Source: Sorangiineae bacterium NIC37A_2
Lineage (GTDB): Bacteria; Myxococcota_A; Polyangia; Polyangiales; Polyangiaceae
DNA: 64,000 nucleotides
NCBI GenBank assembly: GCA_002085155.1
Contig: NASX01000022.1
Span: forward strand, 5,971 to 69,970
Direction of reading: 5' to 3'
Shown: one piece after another, positions 42,901 to 50,998 of the stretch
Numbering within the stretch: the stretch's first letter is position 1
Layout of the letters: each line of letters starts with the position of its first letter
Translations under genes and position numbers: made by a program
The notes under the pieces: model-generated
The model's input: only the letters and a program-made list of their open reading frames with translations
Database searches by the model: none
Told to the model about the DNA's origin: nothing

Positions 42901-45509
42901 TCGGCGATGAGCTCGGGGTCGTCGGAGAGGTCGCAGAGTCGGTCCGCGCCTGGCTGCCGATGACGCCCCCGGGGCCGAAGCGGAATCACCTCCTGCGCGC
43001 CGCCTTTGATCGCTTTGTTGAGGCGGACCGGAAGGCCGATGCGCGAGACCTGGGAGTGGACCTGGCGCGACTCAAGGGGGTCGACCGGGAGGTCGCCGAG
43101 AAGCTCGAGTCGATTGCGCTCGAACTTGAGGACGTGGGCGCCCTCCGGGCAGCTTTTGTGGCGCTCGGGCGGGACCTGACTGGCAGCGCACGGGCCGACG
43201 AGTTCGTGCGTCAAGCGGAGGTCCTTCACGGCGCGGGTGTGCCGGTGACGGAAGCCATCGTGCACGGCGAGGAGGCGCTCTCGAGCGTCCCCGCGGAGGA
43301 CGCGGAGCCTTATTTGGCGCGCCTCGCGGCCCTGACGGACGACAAGGCGATCCAGATCACGGTCTATGAAAGGCAGGTCGCGCGAGCCAAGAGCATCGAG
43401 GAGCGTCGCTCCGCTCTCTGTCGCGCCGCAGAGGTCGCTCTCGGCCACGAAGAGAACGACAAGGCCCTCGAACTGCTCACCTTGGCCCTCGCGGGCACGA
43501 CACCGGACGAGGGACTCGACGAGCTGGTCGATGAGGTGCGCGCTCTCGACGAGCGCGCCAAGACGACTGGACTCCGCAGGCTCTTGCTCGACGTGCTCTC
43601 GGAGGCAGGCAAGACGCTACGCGACGGCGGCCGGACCCGCGGCCTCCTGCTGCGGCGCGCGGCGCGCCTCGCGTTCTCGGAGCTCAAAGACGCTGAGCGC
43701 GCCTTCGAGCTCTTCCGAGGCAGCCTGATCGCGCACGCAGAAGAGGAGACGCTCACGGAACTCGAAGATGTCGCGAGTGACAGTGGGAACCTCAAGGCGG
43801 CCAGCGACGTCATCGGTCAGGCCCTCGAAGAGGTTCACGATGCGCCGCTCGTGCGGATGCTGCTCCGCTACCGGCACGGGCTCCGCAAGGATCGTCTGGG
43901 AGATGAAGCGGGCGCGGTAGAAGATCTCAAGAAGCTGTACGAGATCTCGCCCGGCGACGCGGAGATCGCCGATCAGCTCGAAACTCACTATCAACTTACG
44001 AACGACACTCGTGGTCTCGTGCACCTGTACGAGGACCGGATCCTGCGCAGCCGCGACGCGCTGCTCCGAGCGGAGCTCGCACGCAAGGTCGCGGTCCTTT
44101 GGCAAGAAGAGCTCAAGAACCCGCGAGAAACCGCCGATGCCTGGCGTCGGGTGCTGCGCCTGAATCCGTCCGATCTCGAGGCGAAAGAGAACCTCGAGCG
44201 CGCTAAGCTCGAGATGCGGAAGATCACCGCGGCGGATCTTGCGAAATCGGAGGAGGCCGAGCGGGCCCGTCTCCGGGAGCTCGAGGCGAAAGAGGCCGAG
44301 GAGAGGGCACGAGCCCTCGCCGAGGCTGAGCGCATTCGCAAGGAGAAGGAAGAGCGTCTCCGGGATCGGCTCAAGGACTCGCTCCCGCCGCCCCCGTCGC
44401 CTGACGATCTGCCGCCTCCTTCCTCCCAGCTGGAGGCGGAGGAAGCGCCGCTGCCGCCGGGGGTCGAGGAGCCTGCCTCCGACGAGGCAGGTTCCCTGGC
44501 CGAGTCCCGGAAGGACGAGTCTCCGAAGGACGAGAGCGAAACTCCGGCCGAGGCAGCGCCTGAGCAGTCCGATGAGCCTCGGGCCGAGGCCGCCTCGGAC
44601 AAGACTGAATCGGAGCAAGGGGCCCCGACTCAAGACGCTGGCCCCGGGGCGCAGTCGGAGGCCTCCGAGGCCCCCTCCGGTGACGCAGAGACGGCTCCGG
44701 CTACGCCTGCATCCAAGGAGCCTGACTCCGCCGAGAGCACGGAAGCAGCCCAGGCGGAACCCGAGAGCGGCGATGCGCCCGGCGCAGAAGCGACCGACGA
44801 AGAGCCCCAGGCTGCTCCGACCGCTGACGCGCTCTCGGAGACGTCTCCCGCTCCCGTGGTGGATGCAGAAAAAGGCGGGTTCGAGCCCGTCGAGCCTGCT
44901 TCCGAGGTGCCCCTGGTCGGGCGCACGGAAGGCCGCACCGTCGAGCTCAGCCCCGAAGAGGCGCGAAAGCTCATGGACGAGGCCGAGGCCCAGACGGCCG
45001 AGAGCTCCGAGGAACAACCGACCCCCACGCGCTCGCTCTCTGCGATTGAAAAAGGCGCGCTCGATTTCACCGGCGAGGATGAGGTCACCGCCCTCCACAC
45101 GCTCGATCCCGCGCTGTTCGAAGGCGCGACGCCGGAGGAGGGAACGCCCGAGGACACGGACGAAGAGGGGCGCGCTGAGGTCGAGGATCAAGAGCTCTTC
45201 GACGCGGATTTCGACGAGGGAACCATCGCCGGCGATGATGCGATCGTGATGCTCGATCCCGGTCCCGGCCCGAGCGTCCCGCCGCCGCTGCCGACCGCGC
45301 CCCGTTCGCTGCCGCCGCCGCTGCCCGGCGCTGTGGGCGCAAAGCCTGGAGCTCCCCCGGCGCCCCCCTCGGGCAGCAAGGCGCCGCCTCCCCCGCCACC
45401 TCCGAAGACCGGGCGCGCCGCGCCTCCGCTTCCGCCTCCCGGGCGCGGAGCCGATGGCCCAGCGAAACGTCCTCCTCCTCCGCCGCCGCCCGGGGCGAAG
45501 AAGGTCTAA
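39954..45509 (+). CDS. Giant TPR protein with acidic region and polyproline tail
   Basis: 1851 residues, no signal peptide. From the start to about residue 1425 it is a continuous helical-repeat (TPR-like) array, with units such as PDGALIAYKRAIALNPGDSY and GDDAGALSRYDIALEVDPDD. A charged coiled coil follows (ERARLRELEAKEAEERARAL, about 1430-1475), then a long Glu/Ala/Ser/Pro acidic region (to about 1760) and a polyproline tail (SKAPPPPPPPKTGRAAPPLP; ends PPPPPPPGAKKV). TPR arrays bind proteins; the tail resembles ligands of GYF/SH3-type domains, and the divergent neighbour encodes a GYF-like domain. The 3' end overlaps the convergent LD-carboxypeptidase by four bases. Confidence 0.8.
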   Translation: MDARQLDALAKRLGQDPGDAEALSAAYEHGQTDPRGYAVFLEKAGATSTDPASGAHWYVEASQVWLTSLNDAHRAVRALMSAVEKDPTHEVAAEKLAGIYREKGDLKGVLALLDRRAKLIEKLLPTRPDLLDVASAVLIELARVQSEELGRPDGALIAYKRAIALNPGDSYSIYMARELLKAAGKWSEALPLFAAEQKLLENDPERSYALYLDEVEVCRSAGDTLGLQKALRKALAIDASDPGLKQQLGAAILERIQAGDRVPAEEAAEACDLFVSLAEMYDGEYGISYATCALGCDAGNDRALQLAIFYADSLSRRDELAPFAAGYLTKNPDGAVAREAREVLRGVLETTFDESYITALRPSKGATEEERAEALATIGKAYIAHAKKSEGERSFREALASNPAQPDALEYLTATYKSQGKHRDLYELYSRAARSEGASLTDRAAWLEEAAALADGPLHDVAAAIEARRQLVLLDPSDESAADQLEATLSEAKKWDELAELVARRAEVATDIELRLSRLRKLIVLQRDKRGDKRGLALALSSLARLEPDEPEHAEQATEAYRAVDEKDAPIALLEELRRQIAPSETSARYSRLLGELYVEKNEALLAGSAFAEAADLLADSSLWAKAEAEFERAGDREQAARAARARADLAKDPVERANLLRSEAHHRAALGDVQGATDCLLEAVRTAPGQKELADELEARYREYGQIDAVARLLLELAEAHENQSRRAELLRRAAEVLKTELKDDEGMRQALILLLESEEDPEALRVLADDAESLGDLSGALSYLARLEALSEGPELRALAHRSARLMQELGDDAGALSRYDIALEVDPDDIEALTQKAELELKLGDPAASAKSYKTLTEKTTGAVRLEHARKLSVLLEDELGDAEGAVRALEIVIELDKDDLGAVERIAALSERLGNWAAFAGYQAQLVEFEGDPEEAYRMAEKLANVLVEELDRKKDAMAVLLPFAKDGVEEARTRYISLGDELGVVGEVAESVRAWLPMTPPGPKRNHLLRAAFDRFVEADRKADARDLGVDLARLKGVDREVAEKLESIALELEDVGALRAAFVALGRDLTGSARADEFVRQAEVLHGAGVPVTEAIVHGEEALSSVPAEDAEPYLARLAALTDDKAIQITVYERQVARAKSIEERRSALCRAAEVALGHEENDKALELLTLALAGTTPDEGLDELVDEVRALDERAKTTGLRRLLLDVLSEAGKTLRDGGRTRGLLLRRAARLAFSELKDAERAFELFRGSLIAHAEEETLTELEDVASDSGNLKAASDVIGQALEEVHDAPLVRMLLRYRHGLRKDRLGDEAGAVEDLKKLYEISPGDAEIADQLETHYQLTNDTRGLVHLYEDRILRSRDALLRAELARKVAVLWQEELKNPRETADAWRRVLRLNPSDLEAKENLERAKLEMRKITAADLAKSEEAERARLRELEAKEAEERARALAEAERIRKEKEERLRDRLKDSLPPPPSPDDLPPPSSQLEAEEAPLPPGVEEPASDEAGSLAESRKDESPKDESETPAEAAPEQSDEPRAEAASDKTESEQGAPTQDAGPGAQSEASEAPSGDAETAPATPASKEPDSAESTEAAQAEPESGDAPGAEATDEEPQAAPTADALSETSPAPVVDAEKGGFEPVEPASEVPLVGRTEGRTVELSPEEARKLMDEAEAQTAESSEEQPTPTRSLSAIEKGALDFTGEDEVTALHTLDPALFEGATPEEGTPEDTDEEGRAEVEDQELFDADFDEGTIAGDDAIVMLDPGPGPSVPPPLPTAPRSLPPPLPGAVGAKPGAPPAPPSGSKAPPPPPPPKTGRAAPPLPPPGRGADGPAKRPPPPPPPGAKKV

Positions 45510-46390
45510 GAGAGGGCCGCGAGCGCCCCGAGCACGATCGGGGCGTTCCGGGCGCCGTGGCCGATCGGCAGGTCAAAGAAGATGGGCCTGCCGAGGGGCT
45601 CGAGGCGCTCGCGGAGGACATCCTTCACGGGGACTTCGAACTTGCCTGGTGAGCAATCTGTGAACTCGCCGAGCAACAGCGCTTTTACGGAGCTGAGGTG
45701 TCCGCCATCGATCAAGGCCGTGAGCATGCGATCGACGCGATAGCTCGTCTCGCTCACGTCCTCGAGCAGGAGGCAGCAACCAGGCGGGACCTTGAGCCGG
45801 CCGGACGCCGCTTCGCTGAACAGGATCGTCAAGTTGCCGCCGAAGACGGGCCCGTTGATGCCCCCGGCCTCCGCTGGCACGGGGAGCCTCGTCTCGCCTC
45901 GGGCGAGCGCCTCGAAGGTCGCTGTCAGGTCCTGTTCCGGGACGCGCGAGAGGCCGGTCACGTTCGAAGCGTGAAGGCTCGGGATCCCGAGCTCTGCGAG
46001 GCGACAGTGGAGCACGGTGGCGTCGGAGAAGCCGACGATCCAGCGGGGCCTCAGGGCGAAACGAGCGAAGGAGAGGCGCGGCAGGATGCGCGCGAGCCCG
46101 TAGCCGCCGCGGGCGATCCAGATGGCCCCGAGGTCGGGATCATCGAGGGCCTCTTGGAGCTCCCGGGCGCGCTCGTCATCGGAGCCGGCGAGGAACCCTC
46201 GCCGGCGTTCGGCGAGGCGGGGCAGGACGCGCACGTCGTAGCGCTGCCTGAGCAAAGTGAGCCCCGCCTCGAGGAGCGTCGGGTCTGAGGGGCCTGAAGG
46301 GGCCACCACGGCGATCCGGGCGCCAGGCTCGAGGGGTGGGGGGAGGCGGGGGACCCTGGCGAGGCCCGAGGGCGCGGCGGAGGAGGTCAT
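45506..46390 (-). CDS. LD-carboxypeptidase (peptidase family S66)
   Basis: 294 residues. It cleaves the L,D bond of murein tetrapeptides for recycling. Seen: IAVVAPSGPSDPTLLEAG N-terminal strand, AIWIARGGYGLARILPRL, nucleophile Ser122 in WIVGFSDATVLHC, Glu in LLLEDVSETSYRVDRML and His in PIGHGARNAPIVLG. No signal peptide, so cytoplasmic like LdcA. ATG 46390 is chosen; upstream in-frame codons lack family similarity. Its TAG and the TAA of the giant TPR gene overlap on opposite strands. Confidence 0.9.
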   Translation of the reverse strand: MTSSAAPSGLARVPRLPPPLEPGARIAVVAPSGPSDPTLLEAGLTLLRQRYDVRVLPRLAERRRGFLAGSDDERARELQEALDDPDLGAIWIARGGYGLARILPRLSFARFALRPRWIVGFSDATVLHCRLAELGIPSLHASNVTGLSRVPEQDLTATFEALARGETRLPVPAEAGGINGPVFGGNLTILFSEAASGRLKVPPGCCLLLEDVSETSYRVDRMLTALIDGGHLSSVKALLLGEFTDCSPGKFEVPVKDVLRERLEPLGRPIFFDLPIGHGARNAPIVLGALAALS

Positions 46391-46543
46391 GATGAAGATG
46401 GCGCGGGCTCCCCGGAGGGCAGCGGGCGGTCCCGCGGAAGCTACGCCGAGCCGCTGCCGTTTTCGAGCTGTCGCGATGCGGGCGCTTCGGACTAGGAATC
46501 TAGGCACTTCTCGCTAACCTGGAGAGCTCTCTCGAGTCCGCCC

Positions 46544-47470
46544 ATGAGAAGTTCCCACCCCTTAGCTCGCCTCGCGGACGTCGCGAAGACCACGACTCTC
46601 CCCTGGTTTGAGGGGGTTTTGGACGTGGTTCGCAAGAAAACCGAGGATTTTTCGAATTTTCTCCTGGGGGAAGATTTCGAAGAGCGGGTGAACTGGCTGC
46701 GCAACCGTTACGACACGCTCGGGGGCGACCCGTTTGGCCTCGATCCCGAGGTCGCCAAGGGCGCGGTCACGGTGCTCTCCTTCTTCCACCGTCTCTACTT
46801 CCGCACCGAGAGCTTCGGCCTCGAAAACGTCCCCGAGCAGCGGGCGCTGCTCGTCGCGAACCATTCGGGTCAAATTCCGATCGACGGAGCTATCATCGGA
46901 AGCTCACTCTTCCTCGACCATTCGCCGCCCCGCGTGGTGCGGGCCATGATCGAAAAATGGGCAGTGTCCTTGCCTTTCGCGTCGACCTTTTTCAACAAGG
47001 TCGGTCAGGTCGTCGGCGTGCCTGAAAATGCTCGACGGCTGCTCGAAATGAACGAGCTGCTCTTGGTGTTCCCCGAAGGGGTGCGCGGGATTTCGAAGCC
47101 GTTCTCACAAAGATATCAGCTTCAGGATTTTGGGCTCGGTTTCATGCGTCTCGCCATCGAGACCGGGACCCCGATCGTTCCCGTCGCCGTCGTCGGCGCT
47201 GAGGAGCAATACATCAACCTCGGGAACCTGGAGTGGGCGGCGCGGGCCCTGGGCATCCCGGCTTTCCCCGTCGTGCCCCAGATCCTGGTGCCCGGAGGGC
47301 AACTGCCGCTCCCGACCAAGTACCGCATCTATTACGGCGAGCCGCTCCGTTTTGGCGGCGATCCTGCGGACGACGATACGGTCCTGCGGGACAAGGTTTG
47401 GCTCGTGAAGCAGTGTATTCAGGACATGCTGAATCGCGCGCTCGCGACGCGCACAGGGCTCTTCGTCTGA
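46544..47470 (+). CDS. Lysophospholipid acyltransferase-like protein (PlsC family)
   Basis: 308 residues. Acyltransferase block I reads LLVANHSGQIPIDGAII, with the His-x6-Asp spacing of the 'NHSG' subfamily instead of the usual His-x4-Asp. Block III is LLVFPEGVRGISKPF, and block IV lies in GTPIVPVAVVGAEEQYINLG. It probably acylates a lyso-lipid or other lipid acceptor at the inner membrane. An SDR gene starts on the next base, and a similar acyltransferase-SDR pair (Rv0502/Rv0501) exists in mycobacteria as far as I recall, so the two are likely partners. Confidence 0.85.
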   Translation: MRSSHPLARLADVAKTTTLPWFEGVLDVVRKKTEDFSNFLLGEDFEERVNWLRNRYDTLGGDPFGLDPEVAKGAVTVLSFFHRLYFRTESFGLENVPEQRALLVANHSGQIPIDGAIIGSSLFLDHSPPRVVRAMIEKWAVSLPFASTFFNKVGQVVGVPENARRLLEMNELLLVFPEGVRGISKPFSQRYQLQDFGLGFMRLAIETGTPIVPVAVVGAEEQYINLGNLEWAARALGIPAFPVVPQILVPGGQLPLPTKYRIYYGEPLRFGGDPADDDTVLRDKVWLVKQCIQDMLNRALATRTGLFV

Positions 47471-48406
47471 ATGGCGCGCTCGGCGGTCCTCGTCACTGGC
47501 ATCTGTGGTCGGCTCGGGCACCGGGTCGTGCGTGCGCTGCACCGTGAGCGCCCCGTCATCGGGCTCGATCGCCGCCCATCGTCGGATCTTCCGCAAGACG
47601 TCGAGCACATCCAGGCCGATCTGATGCGGAGCGCGACCAGGCAGCTCATCCGCGGCCCAGAGCTCGGCGCCATCGTTCACCTCGGGATCACCCACGATCC
47701 CCACGTTCCCAGCGCCGAGCGCCACACCCGAAATCTGCTCTCCCTCGAGAAGCTGTACCGGATGGCGGAGGACTTTGAGATCCCGAAGCTCGTCGTGCTC
47801 TCGACGGCCAACGCCTACGGGCCCCGGGCCGGCAACGCGCAATTTCTGACCGAAGATGCGCCGCTGCTTGGGAGCGGGCGCTCGGTGGAGCTCCGGACCC
47901 TGGTTGAGCTGGACATGCTCGCCCAGTCCTTCGCCCTTCGTTCCTCGAAGTGCAAAGTTGTCATCCTGCGCCCGGCGAACATCCTCGGCCTCGTAAAAAA
48001 TGCCGCGAGCAATTACCTCCGGCTGCCGGTGGTTCCGACGCTGCTCGGCTTCGACCCCATGGTCCAAGCGGTCCATGAGGATGACGTCGTGCGAGCCATT
48101 TCGCTCGCCCTCAAAGCCGACGTGAGCGGCGTCTTTAATATCGCAGGTCCCCCGCCGATCCATCTGTCCCGGGCGCTTTCGCTGCTCGAAAGGCGCACCG
48201 TCGCTGTCCCCCACACAGTGGCCCAGGCCGCCCTCGGTAGCCTGTTCGCGGCCCGAGTGACGCGCTTTGAGAGCACGGAGCTCGACTTCATTCGTTATGT
48301 TTGCATGATTGATGACTCGCGGGCCCGTCGTTTGCTCGGCTACGAGCCGGCTTGTGACTTGAAGGAGACGCTCTTGGCGGTCGATCGGGAGAGGTGGGTC
48401 GGATGA
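47471..48406 (+). CDS. Extended SDR (NAD-dependent epimerase-like), atypical active site
   Basis: 311 residues. Rossmann motif VLVTGICGRLGHRVVRAL and second-strand Asp (VIGLDRR) bind NAD(P). LVVLSTANAYGPRAG marks the catalytic Ser/Thr strand, but the Tyr-x3-Lys helix expected about 30 residues later reads ELRTLVELDMLAQSF, without Tyr or Lys. RPANILGLVKN and a C-terminal substrate domain complete the fold. Starts immediately after the acyltransferase gene; a small lipoprotein gene overlaps its stop. May sense or bind a nucleotide-sugar or lipid rather than act as a classical epimerase. Confidence 0.8.
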   Translation: MARSAVLVTGICGRLGHRVVRALHRERPVIGLDRRPSSDLPQDVEHIQADLMRSATRQLIRGPELGAIVHLGITHDPHVPSAERHTRNLLSLEKLYRMAEDFEIPKLVVLSTANAYGPRAGNAQFLTEDAPLLGSGRSVELRTLVELDMLAQSFALRSSKCKVVILRPANILGLVKNAASNYLRLPVVPTLLGFDPMVQAVHEDDVVRAISLALKADVSGVFNIAGPPPIHLSRALSLLERRTVAVPHTVAQAALGSLFAARVTRFESTELDFIRYVCMIDDSRARRLLGYEPACDLKETLLAVDRERWVG

Positions 48407-48711
48407 GGACGAGTGAGTGGATGACGGCCGTGGCGCTCGGTCTGTGGGGACTCGGCTGCGGTGGTGCTCAGGCTCCGGCCGAGCGAGCTCGTTATGAGCC
48501 GCCGCCGGCCTTGCCGCCCTATGAGCCAGAAACGAAAAAAGGCGACCCGCTGGATGCCCTCGATGAGCTCGAGGCCGCGGCGAAGGCCGAGCAGCACCGC
48601 TCGGAAAATGCGCCTGGTGAGGGCGCGGAGAGAGGCGAGGAGGCGCCCGGAGAGGTGAATTCGGACAGCGAGGGGCCGAAAGAGCCTGAAAGCCCAGGCC
48701 CGTCGCCTTGA
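48403..48711 (+). CDS. Small lipoprotein
   Basis: 102 residues. ATG 48403 overlaps the SDR stop (ATGA). Signal peptide MRTSEWMTAVALGLWGLG ends in the lipobox GLGC (Cys19). The mature part is charged and low-complexity (PLDALDELEAAAKAEQHRSE), with no fold recognised. Probably translated together with the acyltransferase-SDR pair. Confidence 0.65.
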   Translation: MRTSEWMTAVALGLWGLGCGGAQAPAERARYEPPPALPPYEPETKKGDPLDALDELEAAAKAEQHRSENAPGEGAERGEEAPGEVNSDSEGPKEPESPGPSP

Positions 48712-48789
48712 CGCCTCCGGCCGGGAGTGGCAAGTGCATCCGCCCCCCGGGGTATACGAGAGAACTCCCAGAAAGGCACCCAACCGAGC

Positions 48790-49203
48790 GTGGCATCCGC
48801 TGAAGACCAATCCCCCGAAGCCGCAGGCGAGCTCGCAAGGCAACTCGCGCTGCTTGCTGCCCAAGCGGGCATCGACAAAAAAGCCCTCGGCATCGAGATC
48901 ATCGACGTGCGAGGCTCGGTTGATTACGCGGATTTCCTCGTGCTCATGACCGGCACGAGCGATCGTCATAGCGCGGCCATCGCACGCGGCGTCGACGAAG
49001 ATCTCGCCAAGCTCGGCCATAAGGCGCTCTCTGTCGAGGGTCTCCCCGAGGCCAACTGGGTCCTGCTCGACTTCTTCGACATTGTCGTGCACGTCTTCTC
49101 AGAGGACGCGCGAGGTCTCTACGATCTCTCGGGCCTGTGGATGGACGCGAGCCGGGTGCCGATCCCCGCTCGGAACCAGCCGAAGGCGACGCCCGAGGCC
49201 TAA
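48790..49203 (+). CDS. rsfS: Ribosomal silencing factor RsfS
   Basis: 137 residues. It binds L14 and blocks joining of ribosomal subunits in starvation. Family core: IDKKALGIEIIDVRGSVDYA, DFLVLMTGTSDRHSAAIA and LLDFFDIVVHVFSEDARGLY. GTG 48790 gives usual family length; an in-frame GTG at 48727 would add 21 non-conserved residues. Followed by rlmH, a very common pairing. Confidence 0.92.
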   Translation: MASAEDQSPEAAGELARQLALLAAQAGIDKKALGIEIIDVRGSVDYADFLVLMTGTSDRHSAAIARGVDEDLAKLGHKALSVEGLPEANWVLLDFFDIVVHVFSEDARGLYDLSGLWMDASRVPIPARNQPKATPEA

Positions 49204-49218
49204 AGGGCGAGCGCCCTT
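49203..49218 (+). other. Small hairpin between rsfS and rlmH
   Basis: AAGGGC-GAGC-GCCCTT overlaps the last base of the rsfS stop codon. A 6-bp stem without a U-tract; could stabilise the rsfS message end or weakly attenuate rlmH. Confidence 0.35.
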
Positions 49219-49254
49219 CGAATAGCTTCGTTTCGGCCTGAAGGCGAAGGACCC

Positions 49255-49683
49255 TTGAAGATCACCATCCTCGCCGTCGGTAAGCTGAAGGAGCGGGAGG
49301 TGCGCGCGATCGCCGACGACTATTGGGGGCGGATCCGCCGGGTCGTGAGGGGGATCGAGCTCGAGGTGAAAGACGACGCGCAGCTCCGCGCCGCGGTCCC
49401 GAACGCGGACGTCATCGTTGCCCTTGAGGTCGACGGGAAAGCTCTGACGAGCGAAGCCTTCGCTCGAAAGCTCGAGACCTGGGGGCAGAAGGGCAAGGGC
49501 GAGATCGTGTTTCTGATCGGGGGCGCTGAAGGGATTCCGGAGGACGTCTCGCGGAAAGCTCACGAACGACTCAGTCTCTCCTCGATGACCCTTCCGCACC
49601 GCCTCGCCCGCGTGTTGCTCCTTGAGCAGATTTACCGCGGGCTCTCGATCCTGCGCGGTGAGCCCTATGCGAGAGAGGGATAG
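49255..49683 (+). CDS. rlmH: 23S rRNA (pseudouridine-1915-N3)-methyltransferase RlmH
   Basis: 142 residues. SPOUT methyltransferase with KITILAVGKLKEREVRAIAD start, the SAM-binding knot EIVFLIGGAEGIPEDVSRKA and MTLPHRLARVLLLEQIYRGL near the C-terminus. Start is TTG 49255, with GAAGGA about five bases upstream. Pairs with rsfS upstream. Confidence 0.93.
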   Translation: MKITILAVGKLKEREVRAIADDYWGRIRRVVRGIELEVKDDAQLRAAVPNADVIVALEVDGKALTSEAFARKLETWGQKGKGEIVFLIGGAEGIPEDVSRKAHERLSLSSMTLPHRLARVLLLEQIYRGLSILRGEPYAREG

Positions 49684-49729
49684 CTGGCCCCAGGTGAGGC
49701 CGGCATGAACATTGCGTTGTTGTCTGGTT

Positions 49730-50197
49730 ATGACGTCACGAACGGGAAATTGTGCCAGATTGTGCCAAACGGCGCTCATCCTCCTGACAGCAGTGTCGTG
49801 GCTCGCTGCCACGGGCTGTGACGGGTCCGGTGAGGACAAAGGGGGAGGCGGCGAAGCGCCGACGACAGGTGGCCGCGGTCCTACGGGAGGCTCTGGTCCT
49901 ACGGGAGGCTCCGGTCCTACGGGGGGCTCGGCAGGCGAAGAAGGGTCAGGAGGAAAGTCCTCGGGAGAGGCCTGCCGTTCGGGCGAGGGCCGTGGGGGCA
50001 TCGTCGTCCCCACACAATCGCAATGTCTCCTGGATGACGCATTCTGTGAACGGCGCCCGGACGGCTCCTATTGCACGGGATCGCGGCCCTTCGTTTGTCC
50101 GCCCGGTCAAGTGCGCGTGGACTGGCTCCGATGTGAACCCATGGGCCAGGGCGGAGCTGGAGGCGAAGGCGGAGCCGGCGGCGAGAGCGGAGAGTGA
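49730..50197 (+). CDS. Gly-rich Cys-containing lipoprotein
   Basis: 155 residues from ATG 49730. Signal peptide with lipobox AATGC, then a Gly-rich linker with (GPTGGS)x3, a small domain with six Cys (ACRSGEGRGGIVVPTQSQCL, DDAFCERRPDGSYC, FVCPPGQVRVDWLRC) and a Gly/Glu-rich tail. The Cys spacing suggests disulfides outside the cytoplasm. No known family. Confidence 0.62.
   Translation: MTSRTGNCARLCQTALILLTAVSWLAATGCDGSGEDKGGGGEAPTTGGRGPTGGSGPTGGSGPTGGSAGEEGSGGKSSGEACRSGEGRGGIVVPTQSQCLLDDAFCERRPDGSYCTGSRPFVCPPGQVRVDWLRCEPMGQGGAGGEGGAGGESGE
49877..49930 (+). repeat. Three 18-bp tandem repeats in lipoprotein linker
   Basis: GGTCCTACGGGAGGCTCT and two near-identical copies encode GPTGGS three times. 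Only single-base differences between units. Confidence 0.8.
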
Positions 50198-50299
50198 ATG
50201 AGCCATTGGTGAGGGGGGGCGCTGGCTCTGGCATTTCGTCGGGCGACGCTGAAATGCCGGGCTGCCCCGTGGGCGATTTTCGACTACGCTTGTCGCCCT

Positions 50300-50998
50300 A
50301 TGAGGAGATGGCCCTTGGCTCTTGGTGCGCTGGCCCTTTCGGTGGCCTGTCGGTCGCAGCCGGGGCCCTCGGGCAAGGATGCGCAGGGCGACACTCCGAT
50401 TCCGGAGCAAAAACCGTCCGTTTCCGGAGAGACCTCAGCCCGCGCGCCGGGGCAGTCGAGCCCGGTGAGCCGGAAGACCCCCGCGGAGGTCTGGACGAGC
50501 TTCGCGAGCGCCTGGAACGCGGCCGCGGACCAGGGCGGCTCCGGGAGCGAACTCGGGGCCTTTCGAGCGGAGGACGGGCTGGTCGCCTTGGACAACCCGG
50601 GCGCCTTTGTGCGGCTGCGGGCCTTCGAAGGGGTCGAGGGGCTCTTTGCTCTCGACGGCGAATACGATCTCGCGCGGCTGAAGAAGGTGCGCCTTCGGCC
50701 CGAGCTCATGAGGGGGGATGCTCCGCCGCCGACCTGTGAAGGCGACCCTTCAGTGAAAGGGGTCTTCTTGGTGCCTGTGCGCCGCTTCGAGCTCGACCTG
50801 CGCTTCGGGGCGCTCAGGCAATACGAGCTCGCCTCCGAGGAGGAGATCGCGCGGCTCCGCGGGGTCGTCGACGCCGCGCGGGCGAAGGCTCACTACGCGG
50901 TTTACGACCTCGAACAGAACGTCGGGTTCCTGTTCGGCTTCGAGGGAGAGAAACCCGTTCTGCTCGGCGTCGACGCGGTGATTCCTTGCTCCGCTTGA
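50300..50998 (+). CDS. Lipoprotein of unknown function
   Basis: 232 residues. Signal peptide with lipobox SVAC (Cys17), a Ser/Pro linker, then a mixed alpha/beta domain (about 60-232) including TPAEVWTSFASAWNAAADQG and VFLVPVRRFELDLRFGALRQ. A Cys lies in PPPTCEGDPSV and another at the very end (VIPCSA). Not recognised. About 100 bases after the preceding lipoprotein. Confidence 0.65.
   Translation: MRRWPLALGALALSVACRSQPGPSGKDAQGDTPIPEQKPSVSGETSARAPGQSSPVSRKTPAEVWTSFASAWNAAADQGGSGSELGAFRAEDGLVALDNPGAFVRLRAFEGVEGLFALDGEYDLARLKKVRLRPELMRGDAPPPTCEGDPSVKGVFLVPVRRFELDLRFGALRQYELASEEEIARLRGVVDAARAKAHYAVYDLEQNVGFLFGFEGEKPVLLGVDAVIPCSA

Noticed and set aside
41994-43448. Open frame of 484 codons on the minus strand within the giant TPR gene.
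   Set aside because: Shadow of the TPR coding strand; Leu/Glu/Arg-rich composition mirrors TPR codons and no family is seen.
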